NCBI GenBank assembly: GCA_036417435.1
Contig: JAZAQT010000221.1
Location: 868,001 to 932,000 of the forward strand
Length of the DNA: 64,000 nucleotides
DNA from: Inia geoffrensis
Taxonomy: Eukaryota; Chordata; Mammalia; Artiodactyla; Iniidae
Direction of reading: 5' to 3'
Within the stretch, counting starts at the first letter, position 1. Each line of letters starts with the position of its first letter. The notes below the pieces were generated by a model that was not told where the DNA came from, searched no databases, and worked only from the letters and a program-made list of their open reading frames with translations. Below, piece after piece: positions 1 through 12,396 of this stretch. The position numbers were made by a program, and so were the translations under genes.

Positions 1-2292
1 AGGGATTAGGGTACAGCTTAGGGTACAACAGTGCTTAAGGGTTAGCGTTCGTGTGAGGGCAAGGGTTAGTGTTAGTGTCCTGGTTAAGATTAGGGCACGG
101 GTGAGGGTAAGGCTTCAGTTGACGGTCAGGGTTAGGATTCGGGTTAGGGTTAGGGTTGGGAATGGGGAGGGATTAGGGTACAGTTTAGGGTACGACAACG
201 ATTAAGCGTTAGCGTACGTGTGAAGGCACGAGTTAGTGTTGGTGTCCTGGTTAAGATTAGGGCAGGGGTGAGGGTAAGGTTTCGGGTGAGGGTCAGGGAT
301 AGAATTCGGGTTAGGGTTAGGGTTAGGGAATGGGGAGATATTAGGGCACAGTTTAGGGTACCACAACGCTTAAGGTTTAGCGTACGTGTGAGGTCACTAG
401 TTAGTGTTAGTGTACTGCTTACGATTAGGGCACGGGAGAGAGTAAGGCCTCGGAAGAGGGTCACGTTAAGGGTTAGGGTTACGGAATGGGGATTGATTAG
501 GGTACAGGTTATGGTACGGCAATGGCTTAGGGTTAGCGTACGTTAGAGGGCATGGGTTAGTGTTGATGTACTGGTTAAAATTAGGATACGGATGAGGGTA
601 AAGTTTCGGGTGAGTGTCATGTTTAGCCTTCAGGTGAGGGTTAGGGTTTGGGAATGGAGAGGGATTAGGGTACAGGTTAGGGAACCGCTGCGGATTATTG
701 TTAGCGTACTTGTGAGGGCACGAGTTAGTCTTGGTGTCCTGGTTAAGATTAGGGCACGGGTGAGGGTAAGGCTTCTGGTGAGGGTCAGGGTTAGGATTCG
801 GGTTAGTGTTACGGTTAGGGAATGGAGAGGGATTAGGGTACAGGTTAGGGTACCGCTGCAGTTTAGTGTTTGCGTACGTGTGAGAGCACGAGTTAGTCTT
901 GGTTTCCTGGTTAAGATTAGGGCACAGGTGAGGGTAAGGCTTCGGGTGAGGGTCAGGGTTAGGATTCGTGTTAGGGTTAGGGTTAAGGAATGCAGAGGGA
1001 TTAGGGGACAGCTTAGGGTACGACAGTGCTTAAGGGTTAGCGTTCGTGTGAGGGCAAGGGTTAGTGTTAGTGTCCTGGTTAAGATTAGGGCACGGGTGAG
1101 GGTAAGGCTTCAGCTGACGGTCAGGGTTAGGATTCGGGTTAGGCTTAGGGTTGGGAATGGGGAGGGATTAGGGTACAGTTTAGGGTACGACAACGATTAA
1201 GCGTTAGCGTACGTGTGAAGGCACGAGTTAGTGTTTGTGTCCTGGTTAAGATTAGGGCAGGGGTGAGGGTAAGGTTTCGGGTGAGGGTCAGGGATAGAAT
1301 TCGGGTTAGGGTTAGGGTTAGGGAATGGGGAGATATTAGGGCACAGTTTAGGGTACCACAACGCTTAAGGTTTAGCGTACGTGTGAGGTCACTAGTTAGA
1401 GTTAGTGTACTGCTTACGATTAGGGCACGGGTGAGGGTAAGGCCTCGGAAGAGGGTCACGTTAAGGGTTACGGTTAGGGTTAGGGTTAGGGAATGGGGAT
1501 TGATTAGGGTACAGGTTAGGGTACGGCAATGGCTTAGGGTCTGCGTACGTTAGAGGGCATGGGTTTGTGTTGATGTACTGGTTAAAATTAGGACACGGGT
1601 GAGAGTAAAGTTTCGGGTGAGTGTCATGGTTAGGTTTCAGGTTAGGGTTAGGGTTAGGGAATGGAGAGGGAGTAGGGTACAGGTTAGGGTACCGCTGCGG
1701 TTTAGTGTTAGCGTACGTGTGAGAGCACGAGTTAGTCTTGGTGTCCTGGTTAAGATTAGGGCACGGGTGAGGGTAAGGTTTCGGGTGAGGGTCAGGGAAA
1801 GGATTCGGGGTAGGTTTAGGGTTAGGGAATGGAGAGGGATTAGGGTACAGGTTAGGGTACGACAATGTTTAAGTGTTAGCGTAAGTGTGAGGGCACGAGT
1901 TAGTGTTGGTGTACTGGTTAAGACAAGGACACCGATGAGGGTAAGGCCTCGGAAAAGGGTCACGTTCAGGTTTTCGCTTAGGGTTAGGGTTAGGGAATGG
2001 GGAGGGATTAGGGTACGGTTTAGGGTACGACAACGATTAAGCGTTAGCGTACGTGTGAAGGCACGAGTTAGTGTTGGTGTCCTGGTTAAGATTAGGGCAG
2101 GGGTGAGGGTAAGGTTTCGGGTGAGGGTCAGGGATAGAATTCGGGTTAGGGTTAGGGTTAGGGAATGGGGAGATATTAGGGCACAGTTTAGGGTACCACA
2201 ACGCTTAAGGTTTATCGTACGTGTGAGGTCACGTTAGTGTCCTGGTTAAGATTAGGGCACGGGTGAGGGTAAGGCTTCAGTTGACGGTCAGG
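1..2292 (+). repeat. Telomere-like array, duplicated block I (left copy)
   Basis: This block matches 7,012-9,303 at a constant offset of 7,011 bp with only scattered substitutions. Alignment stops at 2,293/9,304, where the left copy reads CAGGGTTAGGATTC and the right copy CAGGGATAGAATTC. The left end coincides with the window start, so the true duplication may be longer. The offset is about 42 monomers, as expected from unequal exchange inside the array. Confidence 0.85.
70..1392 (+). repeat. Telomere-like array, duplicated block II (left copy)
   Basis: This part matches about 2,232-3,554 at an offset of 2,162 bp (thirteen monomers). The right boundary is a switch from GAGGTCACTAGTTAG here to GAGGTCACGCTAGTG in the other copy. 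It overlaps block I, so the array has been through several rounds of nested exchange. End points are accurate to about 10-20 bp. Confidence 0.7.
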
Positions 2293-3554
2293 GTTAGGAT
2301 TCGGGTTAGGGTTAGGGTTGGGAATGGGGAGGGATTAGGGTACAGTTTAGGGTCCGACAACGATTAAGCGTTAGCGTACGTGTGAAGGCACGAGTTAGTG
2401 TTTGTGTCCTGGTTAAGATTAGGGCAGGGGTGAGGGTAAGGTTTCGGGTGAGGGTCAGGGATAGAATTCGGGTAAGGGTTAGGGTTAGGGAATGGGGAGA
2501 TATTAGGGCACAGTTTAGGGTACCACAATGCTTAAGGTTTAGCGTACGTGTGAGGTCACTAGTTAGTGTTAGTGTACTGCTTACGATTAGGGCACGGGAG
2601 AGAGTAAGGCCTCGGAAGAGGGTCACGTTAAGGGTTAGGGTTAGGGAATGGGGATTGATTAGGGTACAGGTTATGGTACGGCAATGGCTTAGGGTTAGCG
2701 TACGTTAGAGGACATGGGTTAGTGTTGATGTACTGGTTAAAATTAGGATACGGATGAGGGTAAAGTTTCGGGTGAGTGTCATGGTTAGCCTTCAGGTGAG
2801 GGTTAGGGTTAGGGAATGGAGAGGGATTAGGGTACAGGTTAGGGAACCGCTGCGGATTATTGTTAGCGTACTTGTGAGGGCACGAGTTAGTCTTGGTGAC
2901 CTGGTTAAGATTAGGGCACGGGTGAGGGTAAGGCTTCGGGTGAGGGTCAGGGTTAGGATTCGGGTTAGTGTTAGGGTTAGGGAATGGAGAGGGATTAGGG
3001 TACAAGTTAGGGTACCGCTGCAGTTTAGTGTTAGCGTACGTGTGAGAGCACGAGTTAGTCTTGGTGTCCTGGTTAAGATTAGGGCACAGGTGAGGGTAAG
3101 GCTTCGGGTGAGGGTCAGGGTTAGGATTCGTGTTAGGGTTAGGGTTAAGGAATGCAGAGGGATTAGGGTACAGCTTAGGGTACGACAGTGCTTAAGGGTT
3201 AGCGTTCGTGTGAGGGCAAGGTTTAGTGTTAGTGTCCTGGTTAAGATTAGGGCACGGGTGAGGGTAAGGCTTCAGATGACGGTCAGGGTTAGGATTCGGG
3301 TTAGGGTTAGGGTTGGGAATGGGGAGGGATTAGGGTACAGTTTAGGGTACGACAACGATTAAGCGTAACCGTACGTGTGAAGGCACGAGTTAGTGTTTGT
3401 GTCCTGGTTAAGATTAGGGCAGGGGTGAGGGTAAGGTTTCGGGTGAGGGTCAGGGATAGAATTCGGGTTAGGGTTAGGGTTAGGGAATGGGGAGATATTA
3501 GGGCACAGTTTAGGGTACCACAACGCTTAAGGTTTAGCATACGTGTGAGGTCAC
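2232..3554 (+). repeat. Telomere-like array, duplicated block II (right copy)
   Basis: Counterpart of about 70-1,392, offset 2,162 bp. It shares the same succession of monomer variants, including the GAACCGCTGCGGATTATTG variant at about 685 and 2,845. Confidence 0.7.
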
Positions 3555-4328
3555 GCTAGTGTCCTGGTTAAGATTAGGGCACGGGTGAGGGTAAGGCTTC
3601 AGTTGACGGTCAGGGATAGAATTCGGGTTAGGGTTAGGGTTAGTGAATGGGGAGATATTAGGGCACAGTTTAGGGTACCACAACGCTTAAGGTTTAGCGT
3701 ACGTGTGAGGTCACTAGTTAGTGTTAGTGTACTGCTTACGATTAGGGCACGGGTGAGGGTAAGGCCTCGGAAGAGGGTTACGTTAAGGGTTAGGGTTAGG
3801 GTTAGGGTTAGGGAATGGGGATTGATTAGGGTACAGGTTAGGGTACGGCAATGGCTTAGGGTTTGCGTTCGTTAGAGGGCATGGGTTAGTGTTGATGTAC
3901 TGGTTAAAATTAGGACACGGGTGAGAGTTAAGTTTCGGGTGAGTGTCATTGTTAGGGTTAAGGTTAGGGTTAGGGTTAGGGAATGGGGATTGATTAGGGT
4001 ACAGGTTAGGGTACGGCAATGGCTTAGGGTTTGCGTACGTTAGAGGGCATGGGTTAGTGTTGATGTACTGGTTAAAATTAGGACACGGGTGAGAGTTAAG
4101 TTTCGGGTGAGTGTCACTGTTAGGTTTCAGGTTAGGGTTAGGGTTAGGGAATGGAGAGGGATTAGGGTACAGGTTAGTGTACCGCTGCGGTTTAGTGTTA
4201 GCGTACGTGTGAGGGCACGATTTAGTCTTGGTGTCCTGGTTAAGATTAGGGCACGGGTGAGGGTAAGGCTTCGGGTGAGGGTCAGGGTTAGGATTCGGGT
4301 TAGGGTTAGGGTTAGGGAATGGGGATTG

Positions 4329-5800
4329 ATTAGGGTACAGGTTAGGGTACGACAATGCTTAAGTGTTAGCGTAAGTGTGAGGGCACGAGTTAGTGTCGGT
4401 GTACTGGTTAAGACAAGGACACCGATGAGGGTAAGGCCTCAGAAAAGGGTCACGTTCAGGGTTTCGCTTAGGTTTAGGGTTAGGGAATGGGGAGGGATTA
4501 GGGTACAGGATAGCGTACGACAATGCTTAAGGGTTAACGTACGTTTTGGGGCATGAGTTAGTGTTTGTGTACTGGTTAAGATTAGGGTATTGGTTAGGGT
4601 AGGGCATCGGAAGTGGCTCAGGTTTAGGGATGGGGTTAGGGTTAGGGTTAAGGAATGGGGAGGGATTACGGTACAATTTAAGGTACGACAACGCTTAAGG
4701 TTTAGCGTACGTGTGAGGGCACGAGTTAGTGTTGGTGTCCTGGTTAAGATTAGGGCACGGGTGAGGGTAAGGTTTTGGGTGAGGGTCAGGGATAGAATTC
4801 GGGTTAGGGTTAGGGTTAGGGAATGGGGAGATATTAGGGCACAGTTTAGCGTTCCACAACGCTTAAGGTTTAGCGTACGTTTGAGGTCATTTGTTAGTGT
4901 TAGTGTACTGCTTAGGATTAGGGCACGGGTGAGGGTAAGGCCTCGGAAGAGGGTCACGTTAAGGGTTAGGGTTAGGGTTAGGGATAGGGAATGGGGATTG
5001 ATTAGGGTACAGGTTAGGGTACGGCAATGGCTTAGGGTTAGCGTACGTTAGAGGGCATGGGTTAGTGTTGATGTACTGGTTAAAATTAGGACATGGGTGA
5101 GGGTAAAGTTTCAGGTGAGTGTCATGGTTAAGCTTCAGGGGAGGGTTAGGGCTAGGGAATGGAGAGGGATTAGGGTACAGTTTAGGGTACCGCTGCGGTT
5201 TAGTGTTAGCGTACGTGTGAGGGAACGAGTTAGTCTTGGTGTCCTGGTTAAGATTAGGGCACAGGTGAGGGTAAGGCTTCGGGTGACGGTCAGGGTTAGG
5301 ATTCGTGTTAGGGTTAGGGTTAAGGAATGCAGAGGTATTAGGGTACAGCTTAGGGTACGACAGTGCTTAAGGGTTAGCGTTCGTGTGAGGGCAAGGGGTA
5401 ATGTTAGTGTCCTGGTTAAGATTAGGGCATGGGTGAGGGTAAGGCTTCAGTTAACGGTCAGGGTTAGGATTCGGGTTAGGGTTAGGGTTGGGAATGGGGA
5501 GGGATTAGGGTACGGTTTAGGGTACGACAACGATTAAGCGTTAGCGTACGTGTGAAGGCACGAGTTAGTGTTTGTGTCCTGGTTAAGATTAGGGCAGGGG
5601 TGAGGGTATGGTTTCAGGTGAGGGTCAGGGATAGAATTCGGGTTAGGGTTAGGATTAGGGAATGGGGAGATATTAGGGCACAGTTTAGGGTACCACAACG
5701 CTTAAGGTTTAGCGTACGTGTGAGGTCACTAGTTAGTGTTAGTGTACTGCTTACGATTAGGGCACGGGTGAGGGTAAGGCCTCGGAAGAGGGTCACGTTA
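4329..5800 (+). repeat. Telomere-like array, duplicated block III (left copy)
   Basis: Matches about 6,008-7,477 at an offset of 1,679 bp (ten monomers). It includes the distinctive monomer with GGTTAGGGTAGGGCATCGG (near 4,593 and 6,272), a rare family also present near 9,934 and 11,930. Near 5,800 a 12-bp length difference ends the constant offset. Confidence 0.7.
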
Positions 5801-6007
5801 AGGGTTACGGTTAGGGTTAGGGTTAGGGAATGGGGATTGATTAGGGTACAGGTTAGGGTACGGCAATGGCTTAGGGTTTGCGTACGTTAGAGGGCATGGG
5901 TTAGTGTGGATGTACTGGTTAAAATTAGGACACGGGTGAGAGTAAAGTTTCGGGTGAGTGTCATGGTTAGGTTTCAGGTTAGGGTTAGGGTTAGGGAATG
6001 GAGAGGG

Positions 6008-7477
6008 ATTAGGGTACAGGTTAGGGTACGACAATGCTTAAGTGTTAGCGTAAGTGTAAGGGCACGAGTTAGTGTTGGTGTACTGGTTAAGACAAGGACA
6101 CCGATGAGGGTAAGGCCTCGGAAAAGGGTCACGTTCAGGTTTTCGCTTAGGGTTAGGGTTAGGGAATGGGGAGGGATTAGGTTACAGGATAGGGTACGAC
6201 AATGCTTAAGGGTTAACGTACGTTTTTGGGGATGAGTTAGTGTTTGTGTACTGGTTAAGAATAGGGCATTGGTTAGGGTAGGGCATCGGAAGTGGGTCAG
6301 GTTTAGGGATGGGGTTAGGGTTAGGGTTAAGGAATGGGGAGGGATTAGGGTACAATTTAATGTACGACAACGCTTAAGGTTTAGCGTACGTGTGAGGGCA
6401 CGAGTTAGTGTTGGTGTCCTGGTTAAGATTAGGGCACGGGTGAGGGTAAGGTTTCGGGTGAGGGTCAGGGATAGAATTCGGGTTAGGGTTAGGGTTAGGG
6501 AATGGGGAGATATTAGGGCACAGTTTAGGGTACCACAACGCTTAAGGTTTAGCGTACGTGTGAGGTCACTATTTAGTGTTAGTGTACTGCTTACGATTAG
6601 GGCACGGTTGAGGGTAAGGCCTCGGAAGAGGGTCACGTTAAGGGTTAGGGTTAGGGTTAGGGTTAGGGAATGGGGATTGATTAAGGTACAGGTTATGGTA
6701 CGGCAATGGCTTAGGGTTAGCGTACGTTAGAGGGCATGAGTTAGTGTTGATGTACTGGTTAAAATTAGGACATGGGTGAGGGTAAAGTTTCAGGTGAGTG
6801 TCATGGTTAGGCTTCAGGTGAGGGTTAGGGTTAGGGAATGGAGAGGGATTAGGGTACAGGTTAGGGTACCGCTGCGGTTTAGTGTTAGCGTACGTGTGAG
6901 GGCACGAGTTAGTCTTGGTGTCCTGGTTAAGATTAGGGCACAGGTGAGGGTAAGGCTTCGGGTGAGGGTCAGGGTTAGGATTCGTGTTAGGGTTAGGGTT
7001 AAGGAATGCAGAGGGATTAGGGTACAGCTTAGGGTACAACAGTGCTTAAGGGTTAGCGTTCGTGTGAGGGCAAGGGTTAGTGTTAGTGTCCTGGTTAAGA
7101 TTAGGGCACGGGTGAGGGTAAGGCTTCAGTTGACGGTCAGGGTTAGGATTCGGGTTAGGGTTAGGGTTGGGAATGGGGAGGGATTAGGGTACAGTTTAGG
7201 GTACGACAACGATTAAGCGTTAGCGTACGTGTGAAGGCACGAGTTAGTGTTGGTGTCCTGGTTAAGATTAGGGCAGGGGTGAGGGTAAGGTTTCGGGTGA
7301 GGGTCAGGGATAGAATTCGGGTTAGGGTTAGGGTTAGGGAATGGGGAGATATTAGGGCACAGTTTAGGGTACCACAACGCTTAAGGTTTAGCGTACGTGT
7401 GAGGTCACTAGTTAGTGTTAGTGTACTGCTTACGATTAGGGCACGGGAGAGAGTAAGGCCTCGGAAGAGGGTCACGT
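6008..7477 (+). repeat. Telomere-like array, duplicated block III (right copy)
   Basis: Counterpart of about 4,329-5,800, offset 1,679 bp. It overlaps the left part of block I's right copy, again showing nested duplications. Confidence 0.7.
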
Positions 7478-9303
7478 TAAGGGTTAGGGTTACGGAATGG
7501 GGATTGATTAGGGTACAGGTTATGGTACGGCAATGGCTTAGGGTTAGCGTACGTTAGAGGGCATGGGTTAGTGTTGATGTACTGGTTAAAATTAGGATAC
7601 GGATGAGGGTAAAGTTTCGGGTGAGTGTCATGTTTAGCCTTCAGGTGAGGGTTAGGGTTTGGGAATGGAGAGGGATTAGGGTACAGGTTAGGGAACCGCT
7701 GCGGATTATTGTTAGCGTACTTGTGAGGGCACGAGTTAGTCTTGGTGTCCTGGTTAAGATTAGGGCACGGGTGAGGGTAAGGCTTCTGGTGAGGGTCAGG
7801 GCTAGGATTCGGGTTAGTGTTACGGTTAGGGAATGGAGAGGGATTAGGGTACAGGTTAGGGTACCGCTGCAGTTTAGTGTTAGCGTACGTGTGAGGGCAC
7901 GAGTTAGTCTTGGTGTCCTGGTTAAGATTAGGGCACAGGTGAGGGTAAGGCTTCGGGTGAGGGTCAGGGTTAGGATTCGTGTTAGGGTTAGGGTTAAGGA
8001 ATGCAGAGGGATTAGGGTACAGCTTAGGGTACGACAGTGCTTAAGGGTTAGCGTTCGTGTGAGGGCAAGGGTTAGTGTTAGTGTCCTGGTTAAGATTAGG
8101 GCACGGGTGAGGGTAAGGCTTCAGCTGACGGTCAGGGTTAGGATTCGGGTTAGGGTTAGGGTTGGGAATGGGGAGGGATTAGGGTACAGTTTAGGGTACG
8201 ACAACGATTAAGCGTTAGCGTACGTGTGAAGGCACGAGTTAGTGTTTGTGTCCTGGTTAAGATTAGGGCAGGGGTGAGGGTAAGGTTTCGGGTGAGGGTC
8301 AGGGATAGAATTCGGGTTAGGGTTAGGGTTAGGGAATGGGGAGATATTAGGGCACAATTTAGGGTACCACAACGCTTAAGGTTTAGCGTACGTGTGAGGT
8401 CACTAGTTAGAGTTAGTGTACTGCTTACGATTAGGGCACGGGTGAGGGTAAGGCCTCGGAAGAGGGTCACGTTAAGGGTTACGGTTAGGGTTAGGGTTAG
8501 GGAATGGGGATTGATTAGGGTACAGGTTAGGGTACGGCAATGGCTTAGGGTCTGCGTACGTTAGAGGGCATGGGTTTGTGTTGATGTACTGGTTAAAATT
8601 AGGACACGGGTGAGAGTAAAGTTTCGGGTGAGTGTCATGGTTAGGTTTCAGGTTAGGGTTAGGGTTAGGGAATGGAGAGGGAGTAGGGTACAGGTTAGGG
8701 TACCGCTGCGGTTTAGTGTTAGCGTACGTGTGAGAGCACGAGTTAGTCTTGGTGTCCTGGTTAAGATTAGGGCACGGGTGAGGGTAAGGTTTCGGGTGAG
8801 GGTCAGGGAAAGGATTTGGGGTAGGTTTAGGGTTAGGGAATGGAGAGGGATTAGGGTACAGGTTAGGGTACGACAATGTTTAAGTGTTAGCGTAAGTGTG
8901 AGGGCACGAGTTAGTGTTGGTGTACTGGTTAAGACAAGGACACCGATGAGGGTAAGGCCTCGGAAAAGGGTCACGTTCAGGTTTTCGCTTAGGGTTAGGG
9001 TTAGGGAATGGGGAGGGATTACGGTACGGTTTAGGGTACGACAACGATTAAGCGTTAGCGTACGTGTGAAGGCACGAGTTAGTGTTGGTGTCCTGGTTAA
9101 GATTAGGGCAGGGGTGAGGGTAAGGTTTCGGGTGAGGGTCAGGGATAGAATTCGGGTTAGGGTTAGGGTTAGGGAATGGGGAGATATTAGGGCACAGTTT
9201 AGGGTACCACAACGCTTAAGGTTTATCGTACGTGTGAGGTCACGTTAGTGTCCTGGTTAAGATTAGGGCACGGGTGAGGGTAAGGCTTCAGTTGACGGTC
9301 AGG
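7012..9303 (+). repeat. Telomere-like array, duplicated block I (right copy)
   Basis: Second copy of the block at 1-2,292. The order of monomer variants is the same, including the odd junction near 9,239 where a monomer is shortened (GTGAGGTCACGTTAGTGTCC), also present at 2,228. A shared unusual junction supports block duplication over parallel evolution of single monomers. Confidence 0.85.
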
Positions 9304-10400
9304 GATAGAATTCGGGTTAGGGTTAGGGTTAGTGAATGGGGAGATATTAGGGCACAGTTTAGGGTACCACAACGCTTAAGGTTTAGCGTACGTGTGAGGT
9401 CACTAGTTAGTGTTAGTGTACTGCTTACGATTAGGGCACGGGAGAGGGTAAGGCCTCGGAAGAGGGTCACGTTAAGGGTTAGGGTTAGGGAATGGGGATT
9501 GATTAGGTTACAGGTTATGGTACGGCAATGGCTTAGGGTTAGCGTACGTTAGAGGGCATTGGTTAGTGTTGATGTACTGGTTAAAATTAGGACACGGGTG
9601 AGGGTAAAGTTTCGGGTGAGTGTCATGGTTAGCCTTCAGGTAAGGGTTTGGGTTAGGGAATGGAGAGGGATTAGGGTACAGGTTAGGGTACGCCAATGCT
9701 TAAGGGCTAGCGTAAGTTTGAGGGCAAGAGTTAGTGTTGGTGTACTGGTTAAGACAAGGGCACCGATGAGGGTAAGGCCTCGGAAAAGGGTCACGTTCAG
9801 GGTTTTGGTTAGGGTTAGGGTTAGGGAATGGGGAGGGATTAGGGTACAGGATAGGGTACGACAATGCTTAAGGGTTAGCGTACATTTGAGTGCATGAGTT
9901 AGTGTTTGTGTACTGGTTAAGATTAGGGCATTGGTTAGGGTAGGGCATCGGAAGTGGGTCAGGTTTAGGGATTGGGTTAGGGTTAGGGTTAAGGAATGGG
10001 GAGGGATTAGGGTACAATTTAGGGTACGACAACGCTTAAGGTTTAGCGTACGTGTTAGGGCACGTGTTAGTGTTGGTGTCCTGGTTAAGATTAGGGCACG
10101 GGTGAGGGTAAGGCTTCAGATGAGGGTCAGGGTTAGGATTCAGTTTAGGGTTAGGGTTAGGGAATGGGGAGGGATTAGGGTACAGCTTCGGGTACGACAG
10201 TGCTTAAGGGTTAGCGTTCGTGTGAGGGTAAGGGTTAGTGTTAGTGTCCTGGTTAAGATTAGGGCATGGGTGAGGTTAAGGCTTCAGATGAGGGTCAGGG
10301 TTAGGATTCAGTTTAGGGTTAGGGTTAGGGAATGGGGAGGGATTAGGGTACAGTTTAGGGTACGACAACGATTAAGGGTTAGCGTACGTGTGAGGGCACG
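8405..10400 (+). repeat. 1,996-bp direct tandem duplication, first copy
   Basis: Bases 8,405-10,400 are repeated head to tail at 10,401-12,396. Offset 1,996 is twelve monomers. The break lies in the motif AGTTAGAGTTAG, seen at 8,405 and again at 10,401. After the second copy, at 12,401, the sequence continues differently (GGTGTTGGTG). The copies differ at only a few sites, so this is one of the youngest rearrangements in the block. Confidence 0.85.
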
Positions 10401-12396
10401 AGTTAGAGTTAGTGTACTGCTTACGATTAGGGCACGGGTGAGGGTAAGGCCTCGGAAGAGAGTCACGTTAAGGGTTACGGTTAGGGTTAGGGTTAGGGAA
10501 TGGGGATTGATTAGGGTACAGGTTAGGGTACGGCAATGGCTTAGGGTCTGCGTACGTTAGAGGGCATGGGTTTGTGTTGATGTACTGGTTAAAATTCGGA
10601 CACGGGTGAGAGTAAAGTTTCGGGTGAGTGTCATGGTTAGGTTTCAGGTTAGGGTTAGGGTTAGGGAATGGAGAGGGAGTAGGGTACAGGTTAGGGTACC
10701 GCTGCGGTTTAGTGTTAGCGTACGTGTGAGAGCACGAGTTAGTCTTGGTGTCCTGGTTAAGATTAGGGCACGGGTGAGGGTAAGGTTTCGGGTGAGGGTC
10801 AGGGAAAGAATTCGGGGTAGGTTTAGGGTTAGGGAATGGAGAGGGATTAGGGTACAGGTTAGGGTACGACAATGTTTAAGTGTTAGCGTAAGTGTGAGGG
10901 CACGAGTTAGTGTTGGTGTACTGGTTAAGACAAGGACACCGATGAGGGTAAGGCCTCGGAAAAGGGTCACGTTCAGGTTTTCGCTTAGGGTTAGGGTTAG
11001 GGAATGGGGAGGGATTACGGTACGGTTTAGGGTACGACAACGATTAAGCGTTAGCGTACGTGTGAAGGCACGAGTTAGTGTTGGTGTCCTGGTTAAGATT
11101 AGGGCAGGGGTGAGGGTAAGGTTTCGGGTGAGGGTCAGGGATAGAATTCGGGTTAGGGTTAGGGTTAGGGAATGGGGAGATATTAGGGCACAGTTTAGGG
11201 TACCACAACGCTTAAGGTTTATCGTACGTGTGAGGTCACGTTAGTGTCCTGGTTAAGATTAGGGCACGGGTGAGGGTAAGGCTTCAGTTGACGGTCAGGG
11301 ATAGAATTCGGGTTAGGGTTAGGGTTAGTGAATGGGGAGATATTAGGGCACAGTTTAGGGTACCACAACGCTTAAGGTTTAGCGTACGTGTGAGGTCACT
11401 AGTTAGTGTTAGTGTACTGCTTACGATTAGGGCACGGGAGAGGGTAAGGCCTCGGAAGAGGGTCACGTTAAGGGTTAGGGTTAGGGAATGGGGATTGATT
11501 AGGTTACAGGTTATGGTACGGCAATGGCTTAGGGTTAGCGTACGTTAGAGGGCATTGGTTAGTGTTGATGTACTGGTTAAAATTAGGACACGGGTGAGGG
11601 TAAAGTTTCGGGTGAGTGTCATGGTTAGCCTTCAGGTAAGGGTTAGGGTTAGGGAATGGAGAGGGATTAGGGTACAGGTTAGGGTACGCCAATGCTTAAG
11701 GGCTAGCGTAAGTTTGAGGGCAAGAGTTAGTGTTGGTGTACTGGTTAAGACAAGGGCACCGATGAGGGTAAGGCCTCGGAAAAGGGTCACGTTCAGGGTT
11801 TTGGTTAGGGTTAGGGTTAGGGAATGGGGAGGGATTAGGGTACAGGATAGGGTACGACAATGCTTAAGGGTTAGCGTACATTTGAGTGCATGAGTTAGTG
11901 TTTGTGTACTGGTTAAGATTAGGGCATTGGTTAGGGTAGGGCATCGGAAGTGGGTCAGGTTTAGGGATTGGGTTAGGGTTAGGGTTAAGGAATGGGGAGG
12001 GATTAGGGTACAATTTAGGGTACGACAACGCTTAATGTTTAGCGTACGTGTTAGGGCACGTGTTAGTGTTGGTGTCCTGGTTAAGATTAGGGCACGGGTG
12101 AGGGTAAGGCTTCAGATGAGGGTCAGGGTTAGGATTCAGTTTAGGGTTAGGGTTAGGGAATGGGGAGGGATTAGGGTACAGCTTCGGGTACGACAGTGCT
12201 TAAGGGTTAGCGTTCGTGTGAGGGTAAGGGTTAGTGTTAGTGTCCTGGTTAAGATTAGGGCACGGGTGAGGTTAAGGCTTCAGATGAGGGTCAGGGTTAG
12301 GATTCAGTTTAGGGTTAGGGTTAGGGAATGGGGAGGGATTAGGGTACAGTTTAGGGTACGACAACGATTAAGGGTTAGCGTACGTGTGAGGGCACG
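10401..12396 (+). repeat. 1,996-bp direct tandem duplication, second copy
   Basis: Second copy of 8,405-10,400, directly adjacent to it. Beyond it only about 280 bp of telomere-like repeat remain before the switch to the 10.4-kb satellite, so recent expansion lies at the very edge of the array. Confidence 0.85.
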
